This document shows, piece by piece, positions 11,800-22,819 of a stretch of 64,000 bases of DNA. The position numbers and the translations under genes are program-made. The stretch spans positions 67,867,665-67,931,664 of the forward strand of contig CM042148.1 in assembly GCA_023376005.1 (NCBI GenBank). Direction: 5' to 3'. Source of the DNA: Doryteuthis pealeii. Taxonomy: Eukaryota; Mollusca; Cephalopoda; Myopsida; Loliginidae. The notes below the pieces were generated by a model. The model had not been told where the DNA came from. It did no database searches and worked only from the letters and a program-made list of their open reading frames with translations. The stretch's first letter is position 1, and each line of letters opens with the position of its first letter.

Positions 11800-13385
11800 A
11801 TCTCAGTGAGCTTTTTGTTAGCACAATAGCATTAAAATGTTTTTAGAGAAAAAAAACCCCAACTCAACTTGGAACTTAATAATAATAGTCTGCTGTCTGA
11901 GTTCGTATTCACCCGATCATTATAATTTCTCGATGGAAGTAACTATTAAATGCTGATTACAGAGTACTTTTCAATTATTTATATATCTACTAGCAATTAT
12001 TAGTTATTATAATATAGATCCTATAGATCAGTTGCTTTTAGGAGTCGAGCTTAATGGCCATTAAAGGAGGCTTTTAAAACGGTAATAATAAAGATTACAA
12101 AATAAAGTGGGTGGAAATTATATTTGAACTTGTGAGGTGTGGTTTAGTATTCTCTGTTGTAGTAGTATCAATAATTAATAATAATACGTAATCGTAGCTC
12201 AGGTCTTAGCTTCAAGTAGTTAATTTCATCCCAGTCCTCTAAACCGTCTCTATATATCTCCTGCTGTAATACACATATGTAAATGAGATAACACGCCATT
12301 GGCTATCTCACTACAGAACTCTTATGGTTTCTTTGATATGAAATTTCCGTGCATTTTTGTTATATCTGTATATTATTCTGTATATATTGTTATATTTGTA
12401 TATTATCTGGTATTATCTGGTATTATCTGGACCATTTAGACATTCAGGTCTAAATGGTCCAGTAGAAAGTACATTTTATTGGTTGTATATGTACATAGTT
12501 TCTAATCTGTCCCTCTTCTAAATTCATCATAAACTTATTTAATCCTATGGGATTAGTGTCCAGTTTGTCCTTGCTTGGGCTGAATCTTACTAGGCCTAAT
12601 TTCCCGATTTGTTGACTCTTCAAAAGTAAAGTTATAAATTCTATAGCATAAGCAGCAATAAGATGATCACTAAATAACTAATCTGGTTACATTAAAGAAA
12701 AGAAAAACAAACAGTGAAAAATAAACTGTCTAAAGACAGGAAAATACTTATAAGACACCCCCTAAATTTGACCATAACATTTTCTTTAGCCTATATGAAA
12801 AGATGAAACTGTAAATAATGAAAATGAAATATTAAAAACAAAAATAACAGAAAAAAGAAACAATAAACAAACAAACAAAATCAATATCTAAAATATACTT
12901 TAGTACAGATTTGTTGAAATTTTTTCATATTTTTTTTTTTACAAAAGTAGTGAAAAATATCTTTAAGTGGAAATAAATATAAGACTACTTTAAATAGCTC
13001 TTGTAAGTTTTGAAATATGCATTTTTCTTACAAAATTTGGAATGTGTCTACAAGTGTTGTGCTAAAGAAGTTCATTTTTGCTTGAGTACGTCTGCATGCA
13101 CTTGAAAAAGCCACGTGGGGGTATTTTTTAGAAGAAGTTTTAAAAAAATGAAATTTTTTATTTAAACTAATGAAAATTCTAATGTTAAGAAAAAAATGCG
13201 AAGCCAATTCAGTGTCTTTTCTCCAGCATAAAGTAGCAGCATAAGTACAGCAAAGAGGCAGAAAGCTGAACTGTTGAAAGAAACATTCTAAAAATGAATG
13301 AATAAATAATTAAAACTCTGAGAAGTATTGTACGAGAAAACGAAGTGGAAGACCTCCAAAACTGCTGATAGCAATTACACAAAGA
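11800..13385. other. No gene recognised; one perfect hairpin
   Basis: AT-rich sequence without supported coding regions. It contains the hairpin at 12427-12462 and a triplicated TATTATCTGG before it. Confidence 0.6.
12427..12462. repeat. Perfect 15-bp inverted repeat
   Basis: CTGGACCATTTAGAC, six-base spacer, then its exact reverse complement. Could be a short MITE remnant; no transcript context supports a terminator. Confidence 0.8.
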
Positions 13386-13387
13386 CC

Positions 13388-14458
13388 CTTTAAAGAACTC
13401 CAGAAACAACCCCAGTTAATTATAAATCTATGTCTCGTTGGAATCCTTCCGTCTACTAAAGACGATGGCGTAGTGTCCACTTTTTAAAAAATCTGCAACT
13501 GCGTGAGTAGCTGAACAGACCAATTTATGAATGGCAATCTCTGGTGTAGTGACCACAAGCAAACAGTGATGCTTGCTGGAGTTGCTGTTGTCTCTCCTTC
13601 CTTTTGACTCTCTTTTCTGCGGCGGCTTCTTTCCTCTCTTTTTCACTCCTTTTCGGTCCTTGTTTGACGAGGAGGCAACAGGACGCATGGTCTTCTGCAC
13701 AAGCCTCTCATGGCCCTTTAAAGAACTCCAGAAACAATCCCAGTTAATTATAAATCTATGTCTCGTTGGAATCCTTCCATCTACTAAAGACGATGGCGTA
13801 GTATCCACTTTTTTTATCTATGTAAAAAAAGGTTCAAAGTTATATTTACTTGAATACAAGACTCCGACAAAGGTTGACAGACAAAACATTTAATATGGTA
13901 CAGCACATGGATATAACAAGATACATAGGTACAACAAAGTTACATGTAGAAAGATAAAGACACATTCATGAATGGTACAAGATATACATAAAAGTACAGA
14001 CATGAGACTAAGAATAGTTCATGCTGTAAATAACTTACAGTAATGTAAGGGGGGCCAAAAGCCCCAACGAGAAGGGGTAGACCGTGTCTACCCCATGTGT
14101 CTCGTGGTTACTGGAACAGGAAAAGAGAGAGAAGCGTTTGAACCAGCCGCTTAAATATAAAACGGCCCCCTAGCGGGCACCAGCAAACTAAACGGGCAGA
14201 CAACTCTCCCAGGCAAATATGAAACTAACGCTACATCTACAACTGCGTGAGTGGCTGAACAGACCAATTTTTGAATGGCAATCTCTGGTGTAGTGACCAC
14301 AAGCAAACAGTAATGCTTGCTGGAGTTGCTGTTGTCTCTCCTTCCTTTTGACTCTCTTTTCTGTGGTGGCTCCTTTCCTCTTTTTTTCACTCCTTTTCGG
14401 TCCTTGTTTGACGAGGAGGCACCAGGACGCATGGTCTTCTGCACAAGCCTCTCATGTC
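13388..14458. repeat. 324-bp tandem duplication of unknown sequence, second copy split by a solo LTR
   Basis: CCCTTTAAAGAACTCC starts the units at about 13388 and 13711. Both contain a conserved GC-richer block (TTGCTGGAGTTGCTGTTGTC onward). Its minus-strand reading is a Lys/Arg-rich peptide with NKDRKGVKKRGK and KRESKGRRD, preserved in both copies. I do not recognise it; it may be a fragment of a TE protein or a host exon relic. Confidence 0.75.
13821..14235 (-). mobile_element. Solo LTR, 415 bp
   Basis: Ends TGTA...TACA, flanked on both sides by TCTA (13817-13820 and 14236-14239). The adjacent undisturbed duplicate shows the empty site as ATCTG, which confirms the junctions. On the minus strand TTTATATTTAAGCGGC is TATA-like. 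TG/CA ends and a 4-bp target duplication fit a Gypsy or BEL-type LTR; the class is not proven. Confidence 0.8.
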
Positions 14459-14544
14459 TATTACGACAAATACGAAATAAATATAAAAATTTAGTTTATC
14501 GGTCAAGATGTCATTGACAAAATCACCATTGAGTTATAACAATT

Positions 14545-14830
14545 GAGTTAATACAGGCTTAAGTGGCAAACATATGAAGGTTGCAGGTTCAATCCTGACT
14601 ACAGGTGAAAATAACATAGATTGCTTAATATGGCTTAACACTTGTACCCGGTCATGGTTAACAGAATGAGAACCAATCTATCTCAATGGATTAAAAAAAA
14701 GGGTTCAGTTCGAAGTTTCGGGAAAGCTCCCAAGTTTGACAGCAAGGCTCCCGAGTTCGACAAGAAACACCTGAAGAAGGCCGGAGGGCACATCGACCGA
14801 AACGTTATGTATATAGCAATAAAAATGACA
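14545..14830 (+). mobile_element. SINE-C, partial
   Basis: It contains GCAGGTTCAATCCTGAC (B box), the AGTTCGACAAGAAACACC region and CTGAAGAAGGCCGGAGGGCA, ending with the ACCGAAACGTT core. Copies lie at 15604, 22395, 33140 and 43620. Confidence 0.75.
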
Positions 14831-14960
14831 ACAGTTCAAAAAATGTAAATAATAAAAACCTCGGCGGGTTTACATGCCGTTAAGATTAATGAATCAATCA
14901 GTTTAAAAGGACTTAAGACGTAACATAGCAAATACAAATTTACAACAATATATTCTTTAA

Positions 14961-15355
14961 TCGGTACCATTATAGTATGTGGCCTACCTTTTGAATGTGG
15001 CCTACGAAATCATGTCTCTTATAGTACCTTGCCTACCATAAAAAGCATGTTATAAGGTTATAATAATAACTGCTAACCCTAACCTCTAACCCTAACCCTA
15101 ATTTAGAATTAAATAGATCTCTGATTCATGTAAATTATGGATAAATTCTTTTTTAATTATTCTTAATTAATATATACAGCTGATGACTGAATTGCATTTC
15201 TTGAAATTGAATATGTGAAAAATAATTAGTTTCAATAAATTGCTTACTATTTATATCTATAAATATACTCTTACTGATATAGGACACATTCAAACCGGGT
15301 AGGCCACATACTATAACAGAATCAAAAAGGTAGGACACATACTATAACGGCACCC
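14961..15355 (+). mobile_element. MITE T1 with telomere-like core, TTAA target site
   Basis: Terminal inverted repeats contain ATTATAGTATGTGGCCTACC and its complement; TTAA lies on both sides (14957-14960, 15356-15359). The right end GGCACCC|TTAA fits piggyBac-type insertion. The interior carries CCCTAA repeats at 15073-15101. A second copy at 43893 is inverted. Confidence 0.72.
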
Positions 15356-15603
15356 TTAAATCTATCTCTGTGTGCGTATGATATTTATATTGTTATCAGC
15401 ACATGAATTTGCCTAAACATAAAAAAATAACATCGTTGACTCTTTTTCTGCGGTTTAATCCCAACGAACGATAACGACATTTAGGAATATTTCAATGCAA
15501 TAAAATGTATAGTTTTTTTCTTTATATTAATTAATTTTCAAAAAACTTCATTTGTTCATTAAAACAAAAATAAAAATTGTATACACAATGATACTTTCGA
15601 GAA

Positions 15604-15990
15604 TAGGACACATAGCCTAGTGGATAAAGGAGTTAGGTTAAGACAGTTCTAAGTGACAGTTATCTCTAGACTGCAGGTTCAATCCTGGTCAGATGCAGCA
15701 GTAACATAGAATAATAATTAACGCAAGCTTAACACCTGTACCCCAACTATGGTTAGCGGAATGAGAACAGGATACCCCCGTGGACTGAATAAAGGGTTGG
15801 GTTCAAAGTTTCGTGATGGCTCCCAATTACGATAAGAAGTTTCCCGATTACGACAAGAAGGTTCCCGAGTCCGAGAAGGTTCCCGAGTCCGACAAGTAAT
15901 ACCTGAAGAAGGTCGGAGGGCACATTGACCGAAACGTTGTACAGATAACAATGAAGATGAAGATAATATTCCGAATAATACAAATAATAC
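15604..15990 (+). mobile_element. SINE-C, near full length
   Basis: The tRNA-like head has ACATAGCCTAGTGGATAAAG and GCAGGTTCAATCCTGG. The body has TTCCCGAGTCCGA repeats, then the CTGAAGAAGG...GACCGAAACGTTG core and a tail rich in GAAGATGAAGATAAT. Confidence 0.8.
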
Positions 15991-16584
15991 TAATTATCAA
16001 GCCTCATCTAAAAAATTCAGAGAAATAGGAAAGAACTTTATTTATTTATTTTATTGCAACTCTAAAATATGATAACTTCATTTACGATAATTAAAATATT
16101 ATCCGATACTTACTTGCTATCCCAAGCGTAAAACTACTGGCTACATTCCTAAGTGACGTCAGCTTATACGTCGCAACATTCCTCTCATCTGACAAACACA
16201 TGCGATCAGCAAATTTAAAAGAGAACTTGACAGTTTTTGAAAACATGACATAGCAAATTCAAAAAAAAATATTATTTTCTCTTTTATTGACGTAATTGAG
16301 TTGAAGCAATAAATAAATAATGAGAAACTTGTTGAATGCACTGACAATTTTCCTTTTTGTTGATCCGCTTCAGTTGAATGTCATTGCTGACTGAAAAAGC
16401 CCTGCATATTTCAAAGATCAAAATTTGCATTTGAGATCAACAACGCCCAGGTTTGTATGGCTGCTCAAGTGTTTTCCGATGATAGTACAAAGTGAATGAT
16501 ATAACAGATAGTTACATAAATTATATTTCATTTTAAAATTATCTTTTTTTAGATGAAGCATTACCAATTATAATTATTATTATT

Positions 16585-17005
16585 ATGAGTTTTTCACACC
16601 TACCGTAGCTAGTGGTTCACTGGAGGCTAAGTGACAGTAAGTCTCCCCAGGTCTCCAGGACTCTTCTGAGTATTCTAGCCGATACCAACAATGCTGTAGT
16701 TTGGATGGTCTCGGTTCTTCTGATTTCCAGTTCACCCAAATTCTTTTCCAGACCTTTGGGGATCGTTCCAAGGGCACCAACCTTGATTGGTACCACCTTC
16801 ACCTTCATGTTCCAAAGTTTCTTCAGTTTTCTGGCAAGGTCTAGGTATTTGTCTTTCGCTTTCTTTCATTTTCACTCGGTGGTCGTCCGGGACGGCAAAA
16901 TCCACGAGATGACAGGTTCTCTTTTTCTTGCCAATCAATACTATATCCGGTCTCCTAGCCAGGATTAGGTGATCCGTCTGTACCTCGATTATTATTATTA
17001 TTTGT
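16585..17005 (-). pseudogene. LINE tail: REL-endonuclease domain, frameshifted
   Basis: The minus strand reads RRPDIVLIGKKKRTCHLVDF then AVPDDHRVKMKESE. After frameshifts it reads KVKVVPIKVGALGTIPKGLE and QTTALLVSARILRRVLET. The RPD...VDFAVP pattern is the PD-(D/E)XK restriction-like endonuclease at the C-terminus of R2/R4-type non-LTR retrotransposons; the clade is inferred. A (TAA)n tail follows on the 3' side (16575). Further copies lie at 17080, 17339, 30543 and 31715. Confidence 0.82.
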
Positions 17006-17079
17006 AATAATCTTGTCAATCTTTTCGCTTTCTTTTATTTTCACTCGATGGTCGGCCGTATTTTCACTCCATTAGAGTT

Positions 17080-17274
17080 TTTCACACCCGCCTTTGCCGG
17101 TGGTTCACTGGAGGCTGAGTGACAGCAAGTCTCCTCGGGTCTCCTGGACTCTTCTGAATATTCCAGCCGATCTCAACAATGCTGTTGTCTGGATGGTCTC
17201 GATTCTTCCTCTGATTTATACTTCATCTATACATCTTTCTAGACCCCTGGGGACCGTCCCTAGGGCACCAATTA

Positions 17275-17333
<59 letters not shown>
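17080..17333 (-). pseudogene. LINE REL-endonuclease tail, copy 2, with (ATT)n
   Basis: Same 3' coding tail as 16585 at the DNA level (GGTTCACTGGAGGCTGAGTG and GACTCTTCTGAATATTCCAG), 5'-truncated. The (ATT)n run at 17274-17333 separates it from copy 3 and is that copy's 3' tail. Confidence 0.78.
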
Positions 17334-17338
17334 GTTTT

Positions 17339-17619
17339 TAACAGCATTAGCTGATGGTATTTCATTGGTGTCTGAGTGACAACAAGTCTTCTAAGGTCTC
17401 CAGGATTCTTCTGAGTATTCTAGCAGATTGCAGCAATGCAGTATTCTGGATGGTCTCAATTCTTCCTCTGATTTCCAGATTTTCCAGTCTTTTTTCCCAA
17501 GCTTTTTGGGACCGTTCCAAGTGCACCAACTACAATTGGTATCACTATGACCTTCATATTCCATACCTTTTTCAATTCTCTGGCAAAAGGTCCAGGTATT
17601 TGTCCATCTTTTCGTCTTC

Positions 17620-17657
<38 letters not shown>
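17339..17657 (-). pseudogene. LINE REL-endonuclease tail, copy 3, with (ATT)n
   Basis: A third, more diverged copy of the same tail. The (ATT)n at 17622-17657 abuts the 5' side, suggesting successive insertions into earlier (TAA)n tails. Confidence 0.75.
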
Positions 17658-17658
<1 letters not shown>

Positions 17659-17898
17659 TGTTTAAAAATTTAGTCAATTATTTTGAAATTTCAGCCCCAC
17701 CCCAAGATTGGTTTGGTTTATTTCTTTATTTTTTGGTTGAATATGAACACCTCCTGTACCTATCCTTTGTCCGATCCCCCTAAACGCTCAGAAAACTGAG
17801 ATTTCAATTAAAAAGCTTTAGATGAGATAAATAAGGCTCATGCCTTAATAACTAGAAAGATACTTATACTAAGTTAAAACTAAGTATATTCATATTTG

Positions 17899-17927
17899 TG
17901 TGTGTGTGTGTTTGTGTTTTGTGTTGT

Positions 17928-17970
<43 letters not shown>
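17899..17970. repeat. (GT)n microsatellite
   Basis: GT-rich run, pure from about 17932 to 17970. Another GT-rich stretch lies at 19199-19317. Confidence 0.92.
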
Positions 17971-17972
<2 letters not shown>

Positions 17973-18351
17973 CAACATATGTTTCAACATAAATGAAAAG
18001 GACATTTATAAATCTGCGTCTTTGTTTTACTTTGGACACTTTTTTTTGAGTCCCAACACCAGTTTTCAGATATTCAACAAATTTGATTTTTTGTCAAACG
18101 TAAAACTCTTGTAGTTCAAGTCGTAAAGCAAACAATAGAGACAAAGTGATGTGAACATGATTCTCACTGAGAACTTTGTTTCCGATCTGTGCTATTTATG
18201 AATGGCCTTAGACTGACGGTCTGGATAGTTGGGATGAAAAAACAACGAAAACTGAAGATGATAGAAATGTTTATAAAAATGATTAATGATTAATAATTTC
18301 AATTCTTTTGCTTTTTGTGATTGTTGAGATTTTGAAATTATTTCAGATTTA

Positions 18352-18818
18352 GGACCATATTACCTTTAGCACCCTTTTTGATCTCGATTAAAAAAAGGAC
18401 ATGTTTTTCATTTACACCCGTCAATATCCGTTGTTTGTTAGGGGTTAGGGTTAGGGTTAGGTTAGGTTAGGGGTTAGTTTTATAATAAAAGAAATCTATC
18501 GGTAAAATAGATCTGTTTAAAAATTAGTATAAGATAGGAATACTTGATACCATTATACTGTAGATTATTTGTATTAAAAATAGTTGGACCATATTACCTT
18601 TAGGCACCCCTTTTTGATCTCGATTAAGAAAGGACATGTTTTTCATTTACACCGTCAATATCCGGTTGTTTGTTAGGGGTTAGGGTTAGGTTAGGGGTTA
18701 GGGTAAGGTGTTAGTTTTATAATTTTAAAAAAATCTAGAAATCGTCTGTTAAAAAAAATGAAAAACATGTCCTTTATTAATCGAGTTCAAAAAGGGGTGC
18801 CTAAATGTCATATGGTCC
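18352..18818. mobile_element. MITE T2, compound copy with telomere-like core and 8-bp target duplication
   Basis: CAGATTTA lies at 18344-18351 and again at 18819-18826. The element starts GGACCATATTACCTTTAGCA and ends ATATGGTCC. A second complete unit starts inside at 18586, so the insertion is a left half plus a whole unit. TTAGGG-like repeats lie at 18438-18478 and 18674-18712. An 8-bp duplication suggests the hAT superfamily. Confidence 0.8.
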
Positions 18819-19429
18819 CAGATTTAAATTGATGAAATCTCTCTTTCATTCCAAGCAAATTACCTATTAGAAAAAGTTGACGAATCTGTTTCTCGGCAGA
18901 TTGTTTAAAAAAAATTCTTCTTGACAGAAAATGTAGCGGGATTCTTGCTACTACACATTTATTAAATCGAAATGGGGTTGTCGAATTAATAAAAAATATT
19001 AGTTTGGTGGTTGATTTTGAAGGCTATCACAATGCATGTGTAAATAAAAATAAGGTAACTATGGTGTTGTTTGTTAACCTGTATTTTTTTATTATTGATA
19101 TTTCAAGATAAAAATCTTTTCTACAGAAGATTTCCGAAACTGAAGCTGTTGCTAGCGACCGTCCAATAGGTTTTGTGTCTCATATCTTCCAAATTCTCTG
19201 CGTGTGTGTAGGGTGTGTGTGTGTTTGTTTATGTGTGCGTTTATATGCGTGTGTGTGTTTATGTGCGTGTGTGTGTGTTGTGTGTTTGTGTGCGTGTGTT
19301 TATGTGTGTGTGTCTGTTCAACAGTGTCTGATTATCATTCCAGGTTTGGCTTACCCTCTAAGCATTAACCTGTTTGTTTATTTCCAGGCCCATCTGATTC
19401 TCTTTTTTGTGGAAAAAGGGGGAAATATA

Positions 19430-19790
19430 GGGGGGGGGGAAATAGATGTTCGTATCAACAAGCTCCCACCGAGAGGGGGGGCAAAAACAAGCAAGTCCAC
19501 AGTCTTCCAGCAAGCCAAACTTTCCCCTGGTCAACACGCTCTTCGTTTTCGTTTAGCAGCGGCAAAAATCACATTAAAGAATTACTCGGTCGTTCGCGTC
19601 AGTCAACCTGCTACTGCAACTTCTTACTGCCCTGCGTTTGACTTGCACGTTATTTATGTACGTATTTACCGAAACATCCTGGCACTTCGCGTCCGTCCAA
19701 TGCCCAACTCGCGTCTACATTCGCATGCGGGAGGGCGCGGGCTCGATCCCGGCAAGCAAGGCAATGTTTTGCTCTTTTTCTTTCTCCGTC
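19430..19790 (+). mobile_element. Dispersed repeat E with tRNA-like segment
   Basis: It contains TATCAACAAGCTCCCACCGA and GGTCAACACGCTCTTCGTTT, matched in reverse at about 28050-28210. It ends with GCGGGCTCGATCCCGGCAAG, a B-box-like segment matched in reverse at 27800-27850. Possibly an LTR or composite element; the open frame across it is not conserved. Confidence 0.6.
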
Positions 19791-19799
19791 ATATTCAAA

Positions 19800-20575
19800 T
19801 AAATAATTATTCAAATATTAATTTAAATAAATAAATATTAATTTAAATAATAATCTCAAAATATATTTTATTTCTCAATAGATCGAAGTATCATCTTTTT
19901 GGGTCATCTCTCACGATCTAAACATTCAGCTATCACACGTACAAAAAATAAAAAAATAAGTAAAAAGAATTAAGAGTATTATATAGCTTAAAATAATGGA
20001 GAAAAAAAAACAAACAAACACACACACAAACAAACACCCTTTAAAAACGCCCGCATTCCTGAAATTTCAGGTGTGTTCTTGAAGTTTTGCGATTGCATTC
20101 CTTTTAACTAAAAGGTATTTGTCGAATGTATCGGTTGAGTGAAGATAGAGAACACCTGGAATTAAATCGCCAAAAGACCAGTCAAGCATATTTGCAAACA
20201 TTGCATTAAAAGCCGATTGAAAAAATCTATCAATAAACATATATCTTTAAAAAGAATATTATAAACATGTTTTGACTTTTACTGAGATACTTATAATAAC
20301 ATTGAATCTTGTAAATCCTTAACAGGTCAACGTTGCTAAGTATATATGCTAATGCATTCTCAGTCAGTATGTTTCAAAATGAATTTGAAAGAAGAGCTAG
20401 ATTTCTACATTGGCTCGTGCAGGGCTACTACCACCGAGGGGCAAGCGGGGCATAAATAAATAAAAAAAACTGAGTAATTAATATATCTGGTATTCATGTG
20501 GTTGAAGAGAAAGTAAAATATATTAAGTTATGAATAATGTTTTTTTTTTAATAAATATGTCACTCTTGTTTATTA
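19800..20575. other. No gene recognised
   Basis: AT-rich sequence with short A and TAAA runs. Nothing in it could be assigned. Confidence 0.5.
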
Positions 20576-20584
20576 GAATATTAG

Positions 20585-20587
<3 letters not shown>

Positions 20588-20645
<58 letters not shown>
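20588..20645. repeat. (CT)n microsatellite
   Basis: Uninterrupted CT run. Confidence 0.95.
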
Positions 20646-20646
<1 letters not shown>

Positions 20647-21256
20647 AATACATAAATAAATAAATAAATCCTTTCACTTGAGTAAATGCTCATAAATTAG
20701 GTATATCCAATTTGTCGAAAAATCAGGTGTTTTTACAAAACAAATTTGAAAAAAAAATACCAAAAATCAGGGAATTATAGGATTTCGGCAATACACGATC
20801 GAAATTGACCGAAAAAATCGTTTTAAATGTATTAAAAATAAATTACATGTGTAGTATAATTTTGCTTTTTTTAAATTTTAATTTTTTTATTTATTTATTT
20901 ACTTTTTTACTGTTGCCTATTATATTACTACTTTTCGACTCAGACAAAAATTTGACCTTAAATAATCGATTTAATTAATTTTAATTCGTTTTAAAAATGA
21001 AAAGCAGCCGAATTTTTTTGGTATACCTATCATAATTATTACTGGGTAGTAAATATCATGAATATAAATGACAATAATCGCAATAATTTTCCTATCGCAT
21101 CATTTTTTCCTTCTTTTACGAAATTCATTATTTCTAGCTTTATCAATAGTAATATGATTATTACTAAAGTCTTATAATAGTAAAATTATCATAGTCATTA
21201 TCATTATTAATGTAATTGTAATATCATGGTTAAATATTGGTCGCTACAATATGGAT

Positions 21257-21436
21257 TATGTGGTTGAGAATAGAGGAAAGTGTGGATATAATAACAGAGA
21301 CAGTTAAATTCAGTTGATATTTCGCTTTATTATTGGATGAAGCTTTTTCGGAACATCCAATAATAATGCGAAATATAAACTGAATTTAACTGTCTGTGTT
21401 GTTATATCCACATTTTCCTCTATTCTCAACCACATT
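21257..21436. repeat. Foldback palindrome, about 80-bp arms
   Basis: The left arm (ATGTGGTTGAGAATAGAGGA onward) is the near-perfect reverse complement of the right arm, with a 14-bp spacer AAGCTTTTTCGGAA at 21340-21353. Similar foldbacks lie at 37480, 50011 and 50427. Confidence 0.88.
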
Positions 21437-21718
21437 TTGTCGGATTTATTCAAATCCTTCACTCCTCAATATGGATTATGTTTGAACAGTATCATCATCA
21501 TCATGGTCGTAGATGAGTAAACGAAAAGAAAGACAGATATCGCTTTTTCAAATTAAGATTTATAATTGGAGTTTACACAAAATTTATTTAAATGTTCATC
21601 AGACTCGTAAAATTTATGTACACCAAAACTGGCGAGATAGATCGATAAACTGCACACTTATTCAGTATCCATCATACAAACAGTTGACAGAATTAGGGTA
21701 TATATATATATATATATA

Positions 21719-22003
21719 TTTACCAATCCCTCCGCACGAGCAGGATTTGACACAAGGTCAATTTCTTAAGTGGAGTTCAACAGGTTTGAATTCAGAGTTT
21801 TCCTTCTCCTAGACTGGTTACCTAGTCATGATTAAAGAGCCCGGTCTGCCCTGCTATTTATCCATAGCTGGAGGGAGAGTACGATTCATACCTTTCCCAA
21901 GGGTATTAGCGCTAAGTGAAATGCAATTACCACATCCAGGATTTGAACCCGGGGCGACGAGTCCATTTCCCATGACTTTAACCATTACACCACGCGCTTC
22001 CTA
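21719..22003 (-). mobile_element. SINE-B, full length
   Basis: Minus-strand copy from GGAAGCGCGTGGTGTAATGG to CCTGCTCGTGCGGAGGGATT, ending at a (TA)n run. Confidence 0.85.
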
Positions 22004-22394
22004 GAATTAGGGTATATAAGGTTCAGTTAACCTCTATATTTTGATAAGAAAATATTTTTCTTGTGCGTTTTTATTTATTGCTTTCACAGAATTCACAGAA
22101 ACAGGACAATGCATTAAATATACATATCTTAATATATTGTGGAAATAATTTATAATTCCAATATATGAGTGAAATACCAAATTTCGCGTAAATTGGGAAA
22201 TATTTAAGGGGGTTATGAGGTAAGTACCGCAATTTTCAAGTTCGGATATTGAATGAAAAGATAAGACAGAAAAAAAAATATATATATTAACAAATTTGAT
22301 ATATAACAAAGAAGAAAAGGAAAAATAGATTAAGAAATAGATGCGTTGCAAATTTGATGTAATTTGCCGAGAGTCCGGTTAGCAAGTTCGTTTT

Positions 22395-22805
22395 TTTTCG
22401 AAAATGCATTTAAAACAAGTTATTATTATTTAGATTATTCGGACTATTGTCCTCATCTACATTGTTATCTCTACAACGTTTCGGCCGATGTGCTCTCCGG
22501 CCTTCTTCAGGTATTTCTTGTCGGTCCCGGGAACCTTCTCGGACTCGGAAACCTATTCAAACTCGGGAACCTTCTTGTCGTAATCGGGAGCCATCGCGGA
22601 ACTTTGAACCTAACCCTTTATTCAATCCACGGGGGTATCCTGTTCTCATTCCGCTAACCATAGTTGGGGTACAGGTGTTAAGCTGTGTTAATTATTATTC
22701 TATGTTACTGAAGCCCCTGACCAGGATTTAACATGCAGTCTAGAGATAACTGTCACTTAGAACTGTCTTAACATAACTCCTATATCCACTAGGCTATGTG
22801 TCCAT
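22395..22805 (-). mobile_element. SINE-C, full length
   Basis: The minus strand starts ACACATAGCCTAGTGGATAT and ends beyond CGAAACGTTGTAGAGATAAC. It has the best hammerhead-like layout of the family, with T then A after the last stem. Confidence 0.82.
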
Positions 22806-22819
22806 TTGGACAATTCAGT

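Noticed and set aside
13428..13808. 126-residue minus-strand open frame as a host gene
   Set aside because: It spans the join between two tandem units and no start, splice or domain evidence was found; kept only as an unknown repeat.
17094..17665. Plus-strand open frames beginning VHWRLSDS and related
   Set aside because: They are antisense shadows of the LINE endonuclease tails.
19175..19834. 219-residue open frame
   Set aside because: It starts in GT microsatellite DNA, runs through repeat E and a tRNA-like segment, and has no domain or splice support.
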